Below are positions 15,866 to 24,657 of a stretch of 64,000 bases of DNA, piece after piece. How positions within the stretch are numbered: the first letter of the stretch is position 1; each line of letters begins with the position of its first letter. The notes beneath the pieces were generated by a model. That model saw only the letters and a list, made by a program, of their open reading frames with translations, did not search any database and was not told the origin of the DNA. The stretch covers positions 1-64,000 of the forward strand of contig NZ_PTJA01000019.1 of the NCBI RefSeq assembly GCF_002934545.1, read 5' to 3'. Position numbers and translations under genes: made by a program. This DNA comes from Lacrimispora xylanisolvens (GTDB lineage Bacteria > Bacillota > Clostridia > Lachnospirales > Lachnospiraceae).

Positions 15866-17461
15866 ATGAAAAAGAAGGAATATTGGAAAGCAGCAGTCAT
15901 ATCTGCAATGATAGCTGCAGCGGCGTTATCTGGCTGTTCAGGGAAGAGCACCCAGGCGGAATCAAAAGAGGAAAAAAGCAATGAGGCTGAATTTAATTAC
16001 ACCGGGGCAGCACCGGTAACCAACACCCCTGATGCAAAGGTAAGCATTCTTGCGCAGAATTCCTGGTACTCTACCGTAGACTATGCCAATGCGGATATTA
16101 TTAAGAAAATTGCTTCCAATGCAGGTGTGACAATTGACTGGACCCTTGTCTCACCTACCAATTATAAGGACAGCGTAAGCCCTATGCTGGCATCTGGTTC
16201 GGATCTTCCCAATATTGTGGAACTTCCTGATCTGGATGATAATATGACTTATATTACCGGAGGACTTTTCTATCCTCTTGATGAGTATATGAATTATATG
16301 CCAAATTACAAGAAGTTTCTGGATAGCAACCCGGCTATAAAAGCCAGTCTGACAGCTGAGGATGGCCATATTTATTATGTGCCTCAGACGGTTGTAACAG
16401 ATAATTATCAGCCCTGTACCATGATTAATATGCAGTGGCTGGATCAGCTGGGTCTTCCGGTACCTACCACACTTGATGAGTTTGTAGAGGATCTGCGTGC
16501 GTTCCGGGATAATGATATGAATGGAAATGGAGACAAAACAGATGAGATTCCATTAAGCGTAACTGCTAAGAATCTTCCTCTTATGTTTGGTCCGGCGTTT
16601 GGTCTTAACCTGGTGGATGGTTTTTATGCGGATGAAAGTGGAAAGGTACACTATTCAGCTGCAGAATCTGAGAATTACAAGAAATATCTTACGTTTTTAA
16701 ATGGTCTTTATAAAGAAGGTCTTTTGGAGGTAGAATATACATCTCTTACCCGGGATCAGATTACAGAGCGCTGTGCCCGTAATATAACTGGTGCAACATT
16801 TGATTACAGCTGGCAGATGTCACAGCTTTACAGCAAACAATATCCGGAGTATACTGGTGAAAAAGGAATTATGGTTGGAATTCCACCTCTTTCCGGAGAA
16901 TCAAAAGGCTTTTATCTTGGAAGAAACCCAATTGCCAATATTTTCGGTATCAGCAAGTCAGACAAGGACCCGCTTCTTGCCATTAAATTTTTAGATTATG
17001 CCATGAGTGAGGAAGCACAGAATTATTATGTCTGGGGACTGGAAGGAGAAAGCTATACGGTATCAGCAGACGGGAAAAAGGCTTATACAGAAAAGGCTTC
17101 TGATAACAACTGGCTTCAGCAGCTTGGTATCAATGCAGGATGTCTTCCTTCCCAGCAGTCGGTAGAGGCTACAGATGTACTTCTTCCAAAATGGCATGTT
17201 GAAAAGGATAAGGAGCTTCAGGCATTTTCAAAGGCACCTTGGCCATTCATCTACTCTACAAAGGATGAGCAGAATATTATCTCCCAATATCTGGTTGATA
17301 TTACTACTTATGTGGATGAAATGAATGTGGCATTTATTACAGGAACGACAGATCTTAGTACATTTGATTCCTATTTATCTACCCTTGACAATATGGGATT
17401 AAAGGATCTGCTGAAGGTAAAACAGCAGCAGTATGACCGGTTCGTTTCATCGACTAAATAA
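15866..17461 (+). CDS. LplA-type extracellular sugar-binding lipoprotein
   Basis: 531 aa. It starts MKKKEYWK, then a hydrophobic core and lipobox LSGC with the lipidated Cys, followed by a charged Ser/Glu/Lys linker. The mature part is a family-1 solute-binding protein (DLPNIVELPD, GGLFYPLDEYM, FRDNDMNGNGDKTDEIPLS, a putative calcium-binding-like stretch). It probably captures plant-derived oligosaccharides for the LplB/YtcP channel. Start at 15866 chosen because GAGGAGG lies 8 nt upstream; the frame opens 12 codons earlier. A terminator follows. Confidence 0.93.
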   Translation: MKKKEYWKAAVISAMIAAAALSGCSGKSTQAESKEEKSNEAEFNYTGAAPVTNTPDAKVSILAQNSWYSTVDYANADIIKKIASNAGVTIDWTLVSPTNYKDSVSPMLASGSDLPNIVELPDLDDNMTYITGGLFYPLDEYMNYMPNYKKFLDSNPAIKASLTAEDGHIYYVPQTVVTDNYQPCTMINMQWLDQLGLPVPTTLDEFVEDLRAFRDNDMNGNGDKTDEIPLSVTAKNLPLMFGPAFGLNLVDGFYADESGKVHYSAAESENYKKYLTFLNGLYKEGLLEVEYTSLTRDQITERCARNITGATFDYSWQMSQLYSKQYPEYTGEKGIMVGIPPLSGESKGFYLGRNPIANIFGISKSDKDPLLAIKFLDYAMSEEAQNYYVWGLEGESYTVSADGKKAYTEKASDNNWLQQLGINAGCLPSQQSVEATDVLLPKWHVEKDKELQAFSKAPWPFIYSTKDEQNIISQYLVDITTYVDEMNVAFITGTTDLSTFDSYLSTLDNMGLKDLLKVKQQQYDRFVSSTK

Positions 17462-17471
17462 TGAGTTTAAG

Positions 17472-17507
17472 ACCGGCACAGAGGATGGATTCTGTGCCGG
17501 TTTTTTA
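17472..17507 (+). terminator. terminator of the oligosaccharide transporter operon
   Basis: ACCGGCACAGA pairs with TCTGTGCCGGT and is followed by TTTTTT. Confidence 0.92.
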
Positions 17508-17538
17508 CTTTAAATATGTATAATTGAAAGGATCAGAT

Positions 17539-18636
17539 ATGGAAAATAAGAAAAGAACAATACCAATCTCCAGGTTTTATACCTGCGAAGATAAGCTGAT
17601 AAAGAAAATGAAAGAGAAAGGCAGAAAAAACAGATTTTGTGCGGAAACAAAAACAGATTATGAAAATTGGAAGAAGGAAACAAGAGAGCTGTTAAAAAAC
17701 CTGATCGGACTTCAGAACATGGAAGTTTGTCCGTTAAATCCCCAGTGTCTGGAACGGGTGGTAATTGAAGACGGCATTGTACGGGAAAAGATTCTTCTTC
17801 AGGTGGAGCCGGAAGTGTATATGCCGGTCTATGTTCTGATTCCGCCCAAAAAGGGGGAAGAAAAGCTAAAATGCTTTCTGGCACCTCCCGGCCATCAGGG
17901 AGCAGGAAAATATTCGGTTGCCGGAGTGCGGGAAATTCCGGCAGTTGCAGATAAAATTGAGCTGTTTCATTATGATTATGGTCTGATGATGGCAAAGCTT
18001 GGCTATGCAGTTCTCTGCCCTGACTGCCGCGGCTTTGGGGAGAGAAGGGAGGCTGCACTCCAGGGAGAAGAGGAAAATGAATTTTTAAATTCTACCTGTT
18101 TTCATCTTGCTCATATGGCAGAACCCCTTGGTATGACCGTAATTGGCATGTGTACCTGGGACTTAATGAGACTGGTTGATTATGTCTGGGAGCGGGGAGA
18201 ATGGGATGTGGAATCTGTGGGGTGCGTGGGATTTTCCGGCGGGGGGATGCAGACACTCTGGCTATCTGCTTTGGATGACAGGATTAAAACTGTGATAATC
18301 AGCGGATACTTATATGGATATTCGGATTCTCTTTTAAGGCTGAATGGCAATTGCAGCTGCAATTATGTGCCTCATCTTTGGGAACATGTGGATATGGGAG
18401 ACATTGGGGCTCTCCTGGCGCCAAGACCTCTGATGGTACAGTCCGCACGTTCTGATCATCTGAATGGATACAGGGGGCTGGAGAACGTTTTAGAGCAGCT
18501 GGACGTGATCAAAAAGGCATATGGTTTGTATGGGAAAGAGGAAGTAATATATCATGATATATGGGATGGTGGTCACTGTTTCCACGGAGAAAATTTAGAG
18601 AAATTCTTAAATGGAATCAAGGAAATGAAAGAATGA
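17539..18636 (+). CDS. alpha/beta hydrolase, acetyl esterase-like
   Basis: 365 aa alpha/beta hydrolase of the Abhydrolase_7/acetyl xylan esterase-like group. A nucleophile elbow GFSGGGMQ, an acid candidate in APRPLMVQSARSDHLNG and a histidine in GGHCFHG make a plausible Ser-Asp-His triad. PDCRGFGE probably lies near the oxyanion hole. No signal peptide, so it acts inside the cell, perhaps removing acyl groups from sugars brought in by the upstream transporter; the substrate is inferred from context only. The start at ATG 17539 has AAAGGA upstream; a TTG at 17524 is less likely. It lies after a terminator and may be read through or have its own promoter. Confidence 0.8.
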   Translation: MENKKRTIPISRFYTCEDKLIKKMKEKGRKNRFCAETKTDYENWKKETRELLKNLIGLQNMEVCPLNPQCLERVVIEDGIVREKILLQVEPEVYMPVYVLIPPKKGEEKLKCFLAPPGHQGAGKYSVAGVREIPAVADKIELFHYDYGLMMAKLGYAVLCPDCRGFGERREAALQGEEENEFLNSTCFHLAHMAEPLGMTVIGMCTWDLMRLVDYVWERGEWDVESVGCVGFSGGGMQTLWLSALDDRIKTVIISGYLYGYSDSLLRLNGNCSCNYVPHLWEHVDMGDIGALLAPRPLMVQSARSDHLNGYRGLENVLEQLDVIKKAYGLYGKEEVIYHDIWDGGHCFHGENLEKFLNGIKEMKE

Positions 18637-18677
18637 AATTTTAATTGGATACGATAACATTTGCCAATACTTATTTC

Positions 18678-18706
18678 TTGTGGTGAAAAACGTTCTATGC
18701 TATAAT
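18678..18706 (+). promoter_or_regulatory. promoter of holB operon
   Basis: TTGTGG, a 17-nt spacer and a perfect TATAAT, about 55 nt before the holB start. Confidence 0.6.
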
Positions 18707-18763
18707 GATACTGGCTGGTTTTTATGAAAACGGGTCATACAACAGCGATAGGGAGGTGTCTCT

Positions 18764-19753
18764 ATGCCAGGTTTCCACGATATTATCGGTCATGAGAGAA
18801 TCAAAGAACATTTGCAGAAGGCGATTGAATCAAATCATGTATCCCATGCGTATATTCTCACTGGAGAAGCGGGAATGGGAAGAAAATCTCTGGCTAACGC
18901 ATTTGCCATGACTTTGCTGTGTGAAAAAGGTATGAGCGAACCGTGTATGCAGTGTCATGCCTGCAAACAGGTTATGAGCGGGAATCACCCGGATCTTATT
19001 TTTGTCACACATGAAAAAACAGCAGGTATCGGTGTAGATGACATCCGAGGTCAGATACAGGATACGATTATGATACGGCCTTACAGCAGTTACTACAAAA
19101 TATATATCGTTGATGAGGCGGAAAAGATGACGGTTCAGGCGCAGAATGCTCTTTTAAAGACCATTGAGGAACCTCCGTCTTATGCAGTTATTATGCTTCT
19201 TACTACCAACCAGGAAGCATTTTTGCCCACAATCCTCTCCAGGTGCGTGCAGTTAAAATTAAAGCCGTTAAAGGATTCTGTTGTTACTTCTTATCTGACA
19301 GGATCTATGGGGATTAGTGAGAGCAGGGCGGAAGTTTACGGAGCATTTGCCAGGGGTAATTTGGGACGTGCCATTCATCTTGCTGCGTCAGAAGAATTTC
19401 AGGCGCTGTATATGGAATTAATCCATATGCTGAAGCATTTAAAAGAGATGGATATTATGGAACTTTTAAATTACATCAGGAAGCTGAAGGAACAGGATCC
19501 GGATTTATCTGACTGCCTGGATTTTATGCAGCTGTGGTACCGGGATGTTTTAATGTTTAAAGTAACACAGGATATCAATCTTCTTGTTTTTAAAGAAGAA
19601 TTTAATACAATGAAGGAAATGAGCGCTGCCAGCTCTTATGAGGGAATCGAGCTGATCCTACAGGCCATAGATAAGGCAAGGATTCGTTTAAATGCCAATG
19701 TAAATATGGAACTGGCGATGGAGCTTATGCTGCTTGTTATGAAGGAGAATTGA
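18764..19753 (+). CDS. holB: DNA polymerase III delta' subunit
   Basis: 329 aa clamp-loader AAA+ subunit. N-terminal P-loop-like GEAGMGRKS near residues 28-36, a zinc module with cysteines in CMQCHACKQ, and DEAEKMTVQAQNALLKTIEEPP, a hallmark of DnaX/HolB proteins, then SRCVQLKL (sensor region). It loads the sliding clamp with tau/gamma and delta. GGGAGGTG precedes the ATG. The genes ricT, trmN6 and rsmI follow, the usual Firmicutes order. Confidence 0.95.
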   Translation: MPGFHDIIGHERIKEHLQKAIESNHVSHAYILTGEAGMGRKSLANAFAMTLLCEKGMSEPCMQCHACKQVMSGNHPDLIFVTHEKTAGIGVDDIRGQIQDTIMIRPYSSYYKIYIVDEAEKMTVQAQNALLKTIEEPPSYAVIMLLTTNQEAFLPTILSRCVQLKLKPLKDSVVTSYLTGSMGISESRAEVYGAFARGNLGRAIHLAASEEFQALYMELIHMLKHLKEMDIMELLNYIRKLKEQDPDLSDCLDFMQLWYRDVLMFKVTQDINLLVFKEEFNTMKEMSAASSYEGIELILQAIDKARIRLNANVNMELAMELMLLVMKEN

Positions 19754-19756
19754 TTG

Positions 19757-20665
19757 ATGATAAAAGTTATTGGCGTCAGATTCCGGAATGCAGGAAAAAT
19801 CTATTACTTTGATCCTGTAAATCTGGAGGTAAAGGCTGGGGATCATGTAATAGTAGAGACAGCAAGAGGTATTGAGTATGGTTACGTTGTACTTGGAGCC
19901 CGTGAAGTGGAAGATGAGAAGGTGGTTCAGCCTTTAAAATCAGTGATCCGTATGGCTACCAAGGCAGATGATGAAGTAGAGAAGAAGAATCATGAGAAGG
20001 AAAAGGAAGCATTTAAGATCTGCAAGGAGAAGATTAAAAAGCACGGTCTTTTAATGAAGCTGATTGATGCGGAATATACCTTTGATAACAATAAGGTGCT
20101 GTTTTATTTTACGGCAGATGGAAGAATTGATTTCAGGGAGCTGGTTAAGGATCTGGCTTCTGTTTTTAAAACAAGGATTGAACTGCGCCAGGTAGGCGTC
20201 AGGGATGAGACTAAGATTGTGGGCGGGGTTGGTATCTGCGGCAGAACGCTGTGCTGTCATTCTTATCTTTCTGAGTTTATACCAGTTTCGATTAAGATGG
20301 CCAAGGAGCAGAACCTTTCACTCAATCCAACCAAGATTTCCGGTGTGTGCGGAAGGCTTATGTGCTGCCTGAAGAATGAAGAAGAAACCTACGAAGAGCT
20401 TAACAGCAAGCTTCCTAATGTGGGGGATTTTGTGACCACAGATGACAATTTAAAGGGAGAGGTTCACTCAGTCAGTGTTTTAAGGCAGTTAGTTAAGGTC
20501 GTGGTTACCATTAAGGATGAAAAGGAAATCAGAGAATACAAGGTGGAACAGTTAAGGTTTAAGCCCAGACGCCGCAGGGAAAAGACCCAGGTGACGGATG
20601 AGGAGTTAAAGGCTTTGGAAGCTCTGGAAAGGAAAGAGGGTAAATCCAAGTTAGATGACAATTAA
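19757..20665 (+). CDS. ricT: RicT/PSP1 family protein (YaaT homologue)
   Basis: 302 aa with a PSP1 domain. Conserved cysteines occur in GRTLCCHSYL and SGVCGRLMCCLKNE; in Bacillus these belong to a RicA-RicF-RicT complex that carries Fe-S clusters and supports RNase Y-dependent mRNA maturation and sporulation. The C terminus is charged (RRRREKTQ). AAGGAG within the end of holB serves as ribosome site; ATG 19757 is preferred over the TTG one codon earlier. It overlaps the next gene by 11 nt. Confidence 0.93.
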   Translation: MIKVIGVRFRNAGKIYYFDPVNLEVKAGDHVIVETARGIEYGYVVLGAREVEDEKVVQPLKSVIRMATKADDEVEKKNHEKEKEAFKICKEKIKKHGLLMKLIDAEYTFDNNKVLFYFTADGRIDFRELVKDLASVFKTRIELRQVGVRDETKIVGGVGICGRTLCCHSYLSEFIPVSIKMAKEQNLSLNPTKISGVCGRLMCCLKNEEETYEELNSKLPNVGDFVTTDDNLKGEVHSVSVLRQLVKVVVTIKDEKEIREYKVEQLRFKPRRRREKTQVTDEELKALEALERKEGKSKLDDN

Positions 20666-21392
20666 ACTGAAAGACAATGAACGGATTGATGACCTGCAGC
20701 GTAATGGTTATCAGATCATACAAAACCGGGACGGCTTCTGTTTTGGAATGGATGCCGTTCTGCTTTCCGGATTTGCAAAGGTAAAGCCAGAGGAAAAGGC
20801 AATTGATCTTGGAACCGGAACGGGTATTATCCCCCTTCTTTTGGAAGCGAAGAATCAGGGAATGCATTATACAGGGCTTGAGATCCAGGAGGAAGTGGCT
20901 GATATGGCTGCCAGAAGCGTGGCGCTGAATCATCTTGAGGATAAAATAACCATTGTCAGAGGAGATATAAAGGAAGCCAGCCGTTTGTTTGGTGCGGCTT
21001 CTTTTGATGTGGTGACATCCAATCCTCCTTATATGAATGATGCCCATGGTCTTAAGAATCCGGATCTGCCGAAGGCAATATCCCGTCACGAGGTATTGTG
21101 TACCTTAGAGGATGTGGCAAGGGAAGCGGCCAGGCTTCTTCGTCCAGGCGGACGGTTTTATCTGGTTCACAGACCCCACAGACTGATTGAAATTATAACA
21201 GCATTAAAGAGTGTGGGTATGGAACCCAAACGAATGAAGATGGTACACCCCTTTGCTGATAAGGAGGCAAATATGGTTCTTATCGAAGCAGTCAGGGGCG
21301 GAAGATCCATGATTAAGGTGGAGGCACCGGTGATTGTGTATAAGGAACCAGGTGTGTATACGGATGAAATCTATACCATTTACGGGTACTGA
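20655..21392 (+). CDS. trmN6: tRNA1(Val) (adenine-37-N6)-methyltransferase-like protein
   Basis: 245 aa SAM-dependent methyltransferase. The SAM-binding motif I is DLGTGTGIIPLLLEAK, and NPPYMN is the NPPY catalytic motif of N6-adenine/N5-glutamine methyltransferases. The opening DDLQRNGYQIIQNRDGFCFG is typical of the YfiC/TrmN6 group. The start lies inside the ricT end, so it is translationally coupled. The E. coli enzyme modifies tRNA-Val; the substrate in Firmicutes is less certain. Confidence 0.88.
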   Translation: MTIKLKDNERIDDLQRNGYQIIQNRDGFCFGMDAVLLSGFAKVKPEEKAIDLGTGTGIIPLLLEAKNQGMHYTGLEIQEEVADMAARSVALNHLEDKITIVRGDIKEASRLFGAASFDVVTSNPPYMNDAHGLKNPDLPKAISRHEVLCTLEDVAREAARLLRPGGRFYLVHRPHRLIEIITALKSVGMEPKRMKMVHPFADKEANMVLIEAVRGGRSMIKVEAPVIVYKEPGVYTDEIYTIYGY

Positions 21393-21438
21393 TTTTAATC
21401 TGGAATGAAAGAATAGGAATTTTAGCGGGAGAAGGAAA

Positions 21439-22296
21439 ATGAATGAGAAAAAAGGTAAATTGTATTTGTGCGCCACTCCCATCGGTAATCTGGATGACAT
21501 TACCCTGCGGGTCTTAAATACGCTGAAAGAAGCGGATTTAATCGCGGCAGAGGATACCCGTCACAGCATTAAGCTTCTGAATCATTTTGATATCAAGACG
21601 CCTATGACCAGCTACCACGAGTACAATAAGGTAGAAAAGGCAGTTTATCTGGTGGAGCAGATGAAGCAGGGAGTTATGGTTGCTCTGATTACAGATGCGG
21701 GAACACCGGGAATCTCCGATCCTGGTGAGGAACTGGTGAAGCAGTGTTATGAAGCAGGCGTAGAGGTGACTTCACTACCGGGACCTGCCGCCTGTATCAC
21801 AGCGCTGACCCTTTCCGGTCTGGGAACAAGGAGATTTTGTTTTGAAGCGTTTCTTCCTTCCGATAAAAAGGAAAAGCAGTGGATTTTAAATGAGTTAAAG
21901 AATGAGACAAGAACCATAATACTCTATGAGGCGCCCCACCGTCTTGTCAAGACTCTGGAAGAACTTTATGAAGCATTAGGCGAGCGTAGAATTACCATCT
22001 GCCGGGAACTGACAAAACGATATGAGACTGCTTTTCGTACAACATTTACCCAGGCACTCAGCACTTACCGCAATGAGGATCCGAAGGGAGAATGCGTCAT
22101 CGTGGTGGAAGGTAAGAGCTTTGAGGAAATCCGTATGGAACAGACAAAAGCGTTTGAGGAGCTTTCCATGGAAGATCACATGGAGCGCTATGAAAGCCAG
22201 GGAATGGATAAAAAAGAAGCCATGCGTATGGTTGCGAAAGACCGTGGAATCAGCAAAAGAGAGGTTTATCAGTATCTGCTAAACCGGGAAATATAA
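21439..22296 (+). CDS. rsmI: 16S rRNA (cytidine-1402-2'-O)-methyltransferase
   Basis: 285 aa tetrapyrrole-methylase fold. LYLCATPIGNLDDITLRVL at the N terminus, AEDTRH, DAGTPGISDPGE and SLPGPAACITALTLSG are diagnostic of RsmI. It methylates C1402 in the ribosomal P site. GGGAGAAGG precedes the ATG. Last gene of the holB cluster; the fatty acid promoter begins immediately after it. Confidence 0.96.
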   Translation: MNEKKGKLYLCATPIGNLDDITLRVLNTLKEADLIAAEDTRHSIKLLNHFDIKTPMTSYHEYNKVEKAVYLVEQMKQGVMVALITDAGTPGISDPGEELVKQCYEAGVEVTSLPGPAACITALTLSGLGTRRFCFEAFLPSDKKEKQWILNELKNETRTIILYEAPHRLVKTLEELYEALGERRITICRELTKRYETAFRTTFTQALSTYRNEDPKGECVIVVEGKSFEEIRMEQTKAFEELSMEDHMERYESQGMDKKEAMRMVAKDRGISKREVYQYLLNREI

Positions 22297-22304
22297 AAAA
22301 TATC

Positions 22305-22333
22305 TTGACAACAGGCGTTTATTCTAATAATAT
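22305..22333 (+). promoter_or_regulatory. promoter of the fatty acid synthesis operon
   Basis: A consensus TTGACA, a 17-nt spacer, then TAATAT. The expected start near 22340 falls inside the FabT-like operator at 22337-22349. Confidence 0.8.
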
Positions 22334-22336
22334 TAT

Positions 22337-22349
22337 TTTGAGATTCAAA
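22337..22349. promoter_or_regulatory. FabT-type operator 1 (upstream of fabH)
   Basis: TTTGAGATTCAAA, that is TTTGA-N3-TCAAA, the dyad used by the MarR-type repressor FabT in streptococci and lactococci. It covers the predicted transcription start, a classic repressor position. Confidence 0.65.
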
Positions 22350-22441
22350 CTATTTGAAATATAAAACAATCCAACGAGGCATGATTTCATTTCAATCCGG
22401 GAATTACCAGAATGGAACAGAAACATGAATGGGGGAAATAT

Positions 22442-23407
22442 ATGACAACAAAAATAATTGGAACAGGGTCTGCAGTTCCGGACCGGGTGGTGACCAATGA
22501 CGATCTGGCTAAGATTGTGGATACCAGTGATGAATGGATCCAGTCAAGGACTGGTATCAGAGAACGGCGGATTGCTGATGCCCAGTCTGGAACCACGGAT
22601 CTGGCTATAAAGGCAGCTGTGGCGGCTCTGAAGGATTCGGGTGTATCTGCGGATGAACTGGACATTATTGTTTTGGCTACTTCGTCTCCTGACCGCTGTT
22701 TTCCAAGCGGAGCCTGTGAAGTACAGGCGGCAATCGGAGCTCACAGGGCAATTGCTTTTGATTTAAGCGCTGCATGCTCTGGTTTTGTCTATGGCTTCCA
22801 TACAGTCTCCGCATTTTTTCAGGCAGGTATCTATAAAACAGGTCTGATTATCGGAGCCGATACGTTAAGCAAGTTAATTGACTGGAAAGACAGAGGAACC
22901 TGCGTACTTTTTGGAGATGGTGCGGGAGCAGCGGTAGTCCGGTCCCAGGATAAAGGAACGCTTTACATGACCATGGGTGCTGATGGCACAAGAGGAAGTG
23001 CACTGGACTGTGTATCACGGACCACTGGTAATTTTCTCACTGGTCAGGAACCGGAAACAGGCTATATGACCATGGATGGCCAGGAGGTATTCCGGTTTGC
23101 AGTTAAAACCGTTCCGGAAGCAATCTCAGAGGTGCTTTCAGAGAGCGGAACGGATTTAAATGAAATTAAGTATTTTATCCTGCATCAGGCCAATTACCGG
23201 ATCTTTGAATCGATTGCAAAGAGACTGAAAGTGCCCATGGAGAAGTTTCCAACCAATTTAGAACGGTATGGAAATACATCGGGAGCATCGATTCCTATCT
23301 TGTTAGATGAATTAAACAAAGCCGGGAAGCTGCAGCAGGGAGATAAGATTGTACTTGCCGGATTTGGGGCAGGTCTTACCTGGGGCGCCACTCTTATGGA
23401 GTGGTAA
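22442..23407 (+). CDS. fabH: beta-ketoacyl-ACP synthase III
   Basis: 321 aa condensing enzyme that starts fatty acid synthesis from acyl-CoA and malonyl-ACP. The catalytic triad is visible: C112 in AACSGF, H248 in ILHQANYR and N278 in GNTSGAS; DTSDEWIQSRTGI is a family signature. The start at 22442 has GGGGG 6 nt upstream; the frame opens 10 codons earlier without a good site. First gene of the FAS-II operon, separated from acpP by a second operator. Confidence 0.97.
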   Translation: MTTKIIGTGSAVPDRVVTNDDLAKIVDTSDEWIQSRTGIRERRIADAQSGTTDLAIKAAVAALKDSGVSADELDIIVLATSSPDRCFPSGACEVQAAIGAHRAIAFDLSAACSGFVYGFHTVSAFFQAGIYKTGLIIGADTLSKLIDWKDRGTCVLFGDGAGAAVVRSQDKGTLYMTMGADGTRGSALDCVSRTTGNFLTGQEPETGYMTMDGQEVFRFAVKTVPEAISEVLSESGTDLNEIKYFILHQANYRIFESIAKRLKVPMEKFPTNLERYGNTSGASIPILLDELNKAGKLQQGDKIVLAGFGAGLTWGATLMEW

Positions 23408-23420
23408 AAATTAGATCTAA

Positions 23421-23439
23421 TACTTTGATAATCAAAGTA
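23421..23439. promoter_or_regulatory. FabT-type operator 2 (between fabH and acpP)
   Basis: TACTTTGATAATCAAAGTA, a perfect 9-bp inverted repeat around one central base, containing the FabT core TTTGAT-N-ATCAAA. It suggests a second regulated promoter for acpP onward, as in streptococcal fab clusters. No clear -35/-10 pair was assigned. Confidence 0.75.
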
Positions 23440-23484
23440 CTAGCATATAAAAATGATTAAGAGGAAGCAAAAGGAGATTAGAAG

Positions 23485-23718
23485 ATGTTAGAGAAAATGC
23501 AGGAAATTATAGCAGAGCAGTTAAATGTGGATGCAGCAATCGTAAAACCGGAATCCTCTTTTAAAGAGGACTTAGGGGCAGACTCCCTTGATTTATTTGA
23601 ACTGGTTATGGCTCTTGAAGATGAGTACTCAGTTGAGATTCCATCAGAAGATTTAGAGAAATTAACAACCGTTTCACAGGTTATGGACTATTTAAAAGCA
23701 AAGGGCGTGGAAGCGTAA
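23485..23718 (+). CDS. acpP: acyl carrier protein
   Basis: 77 aa, acidic, four-helix carrier. S34 in [15 protein letters not shown] is the 4'-phosphopantetheine site. AAAGGAG precedes the ATG. The stop overlaps the fabK start by one base (TAATG). Confidence 0.97.
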   Translation: MLEKMQEIIAEQLNVDAAIVKPESSFKEDLGADSLDLFELVMALEDEYSVEIPSEDLEKLTTVSQVMDYLKAKGVEA

Positions 23719-24641
23719 TGAATACCAGAATCCCCCAACTTTTGGGAATTGAATATCCCATCATACAGGGCGGCATGGCATGGGTTGCGGAACATCATCT
23801 TGCAGCAGCCGTGTCGGAAGCTGGTGGCCTTGGACTGATTGGCGGAGCCAATGCACCTGGTGAAGTGGTGCGTGAGGAAATCCGCAAAGCAAAAAAGCTG
23901 ACCAACAAGCCAATCGGTGTCAATGTCATGCTTTTAAGCCCTCATGCTGATGATGTGGCAAAGGTAATCGTTGAGGAAGGCATTAAGGTGGTAACCACCG
24001 GAGCCGGTAATCCTGAGAAATATATGGAGATGTGGAAAGCAGCAGGAATTAAGGTAATTCCGGTTGTTGCTTCCGTAGCACTTGCAAAGAGAATGGAGCG
24101 CTATGGTGCGGATGCAGTCGTAGCGGAAGGGTGCGAGTCCGGCGGACATATTGGAGAGCAGACCACCATGACGTTGGTTCCCCAGGTGGCAGATGCAGTT
24201 TCCATACCTGTGATAGCAGCAGGGGGAATTGGTGACGGCAGAGGAATCGCAGCAGCATTTATGCTTGGTGCAGAGGCTGTCCAGATTGGAACCAGATTTG
24301 TGGTATCCAAAGAATCCATTGTACATGACAATTACAAACAGAGAATTATAAAAGCAAAGGATATTGATTCTGCAGTAACAGGACGCACACACGGCCATCC
24401 GGTAAGATCGTTAAGAAACCAGATGACCAGAGAGTATGTGAGACTGGAAGAGGAAGGAAAATCCTTTGAAGAATTGGAATATTTAACCCTTGGAACCCTT
24501 CGCAAGGCGGTTTTAGAGGGAGATGTTATCAACGGCACGGTTATGGCCGGACAGATTGCAGGTATGATCAGTAAGGAACAGACCTGCAAGGAAATGATTG
24601 AAGAAATGATGGAGCAGGCCGGGAAACTTCTTGGCCGTTAA
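23718..24641 (+). CDS. fabK: enoyl-ACP reductase II (FMN-dependent)
   Basis: 307 aa NPD-like TIM barrel flavoprotein that reduces trans-2-enoyl-ACP with NAD(P)H. IEYPIIQGGMAWVA, GLIGGANAP, AEGCESGGHIGEQTT and AAGGIGDGRGIAAAFMLGAEAVQIGTRF match FabK. It replaces the triclosan-sensitive FabI, which is not in this operon. Translationally coupled to acpP. It is distantly related to the flavoprotein ending the operon. Confidence 0.95.
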   Translation: MNTRIPQLLGIEYPIIQGGMAWVAEHHLAAAVSEAGGLGLIGGANAPGEVVREEIRKAKKLTNKPIGVNVMLLSPHADDVAKVIVEEGIKVVTTGAGNPEKYMEMWKAAGIKVIPVVASVALAKRMERYGADAVVAEGCESGGHIGEQTTMTLVPQVADAVSIPVIAAGGIGDGRGIAAAFMLGAEAVQIGTRFVVSKESIVHDNYKQRIIKAKDIDSAVTGRTHGHPVRSLRNQMTREYVRLEEEGKSFEELEYLTLGTLRKAVLEGDVINGTVMAGQIAGMISKEQTCKEMIEEMMEQAGKLLGR

Positions 24642-24657
24642 AGAGGAGTTTATGACT

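Noticed and set aside
17510-18058. 182-codon minus-strand frame opposite the alpha/beta hydrolase
   Set aside because: Proline/serine-rich antisense shadow of a gene with clear catalytic motifs.
23934-24398. 154-codon minus-strand frame opposite fabK
   Set aside because: Composition is rich in Cys, Tyr and His, typical of an antisense shadow; fabK is certain.
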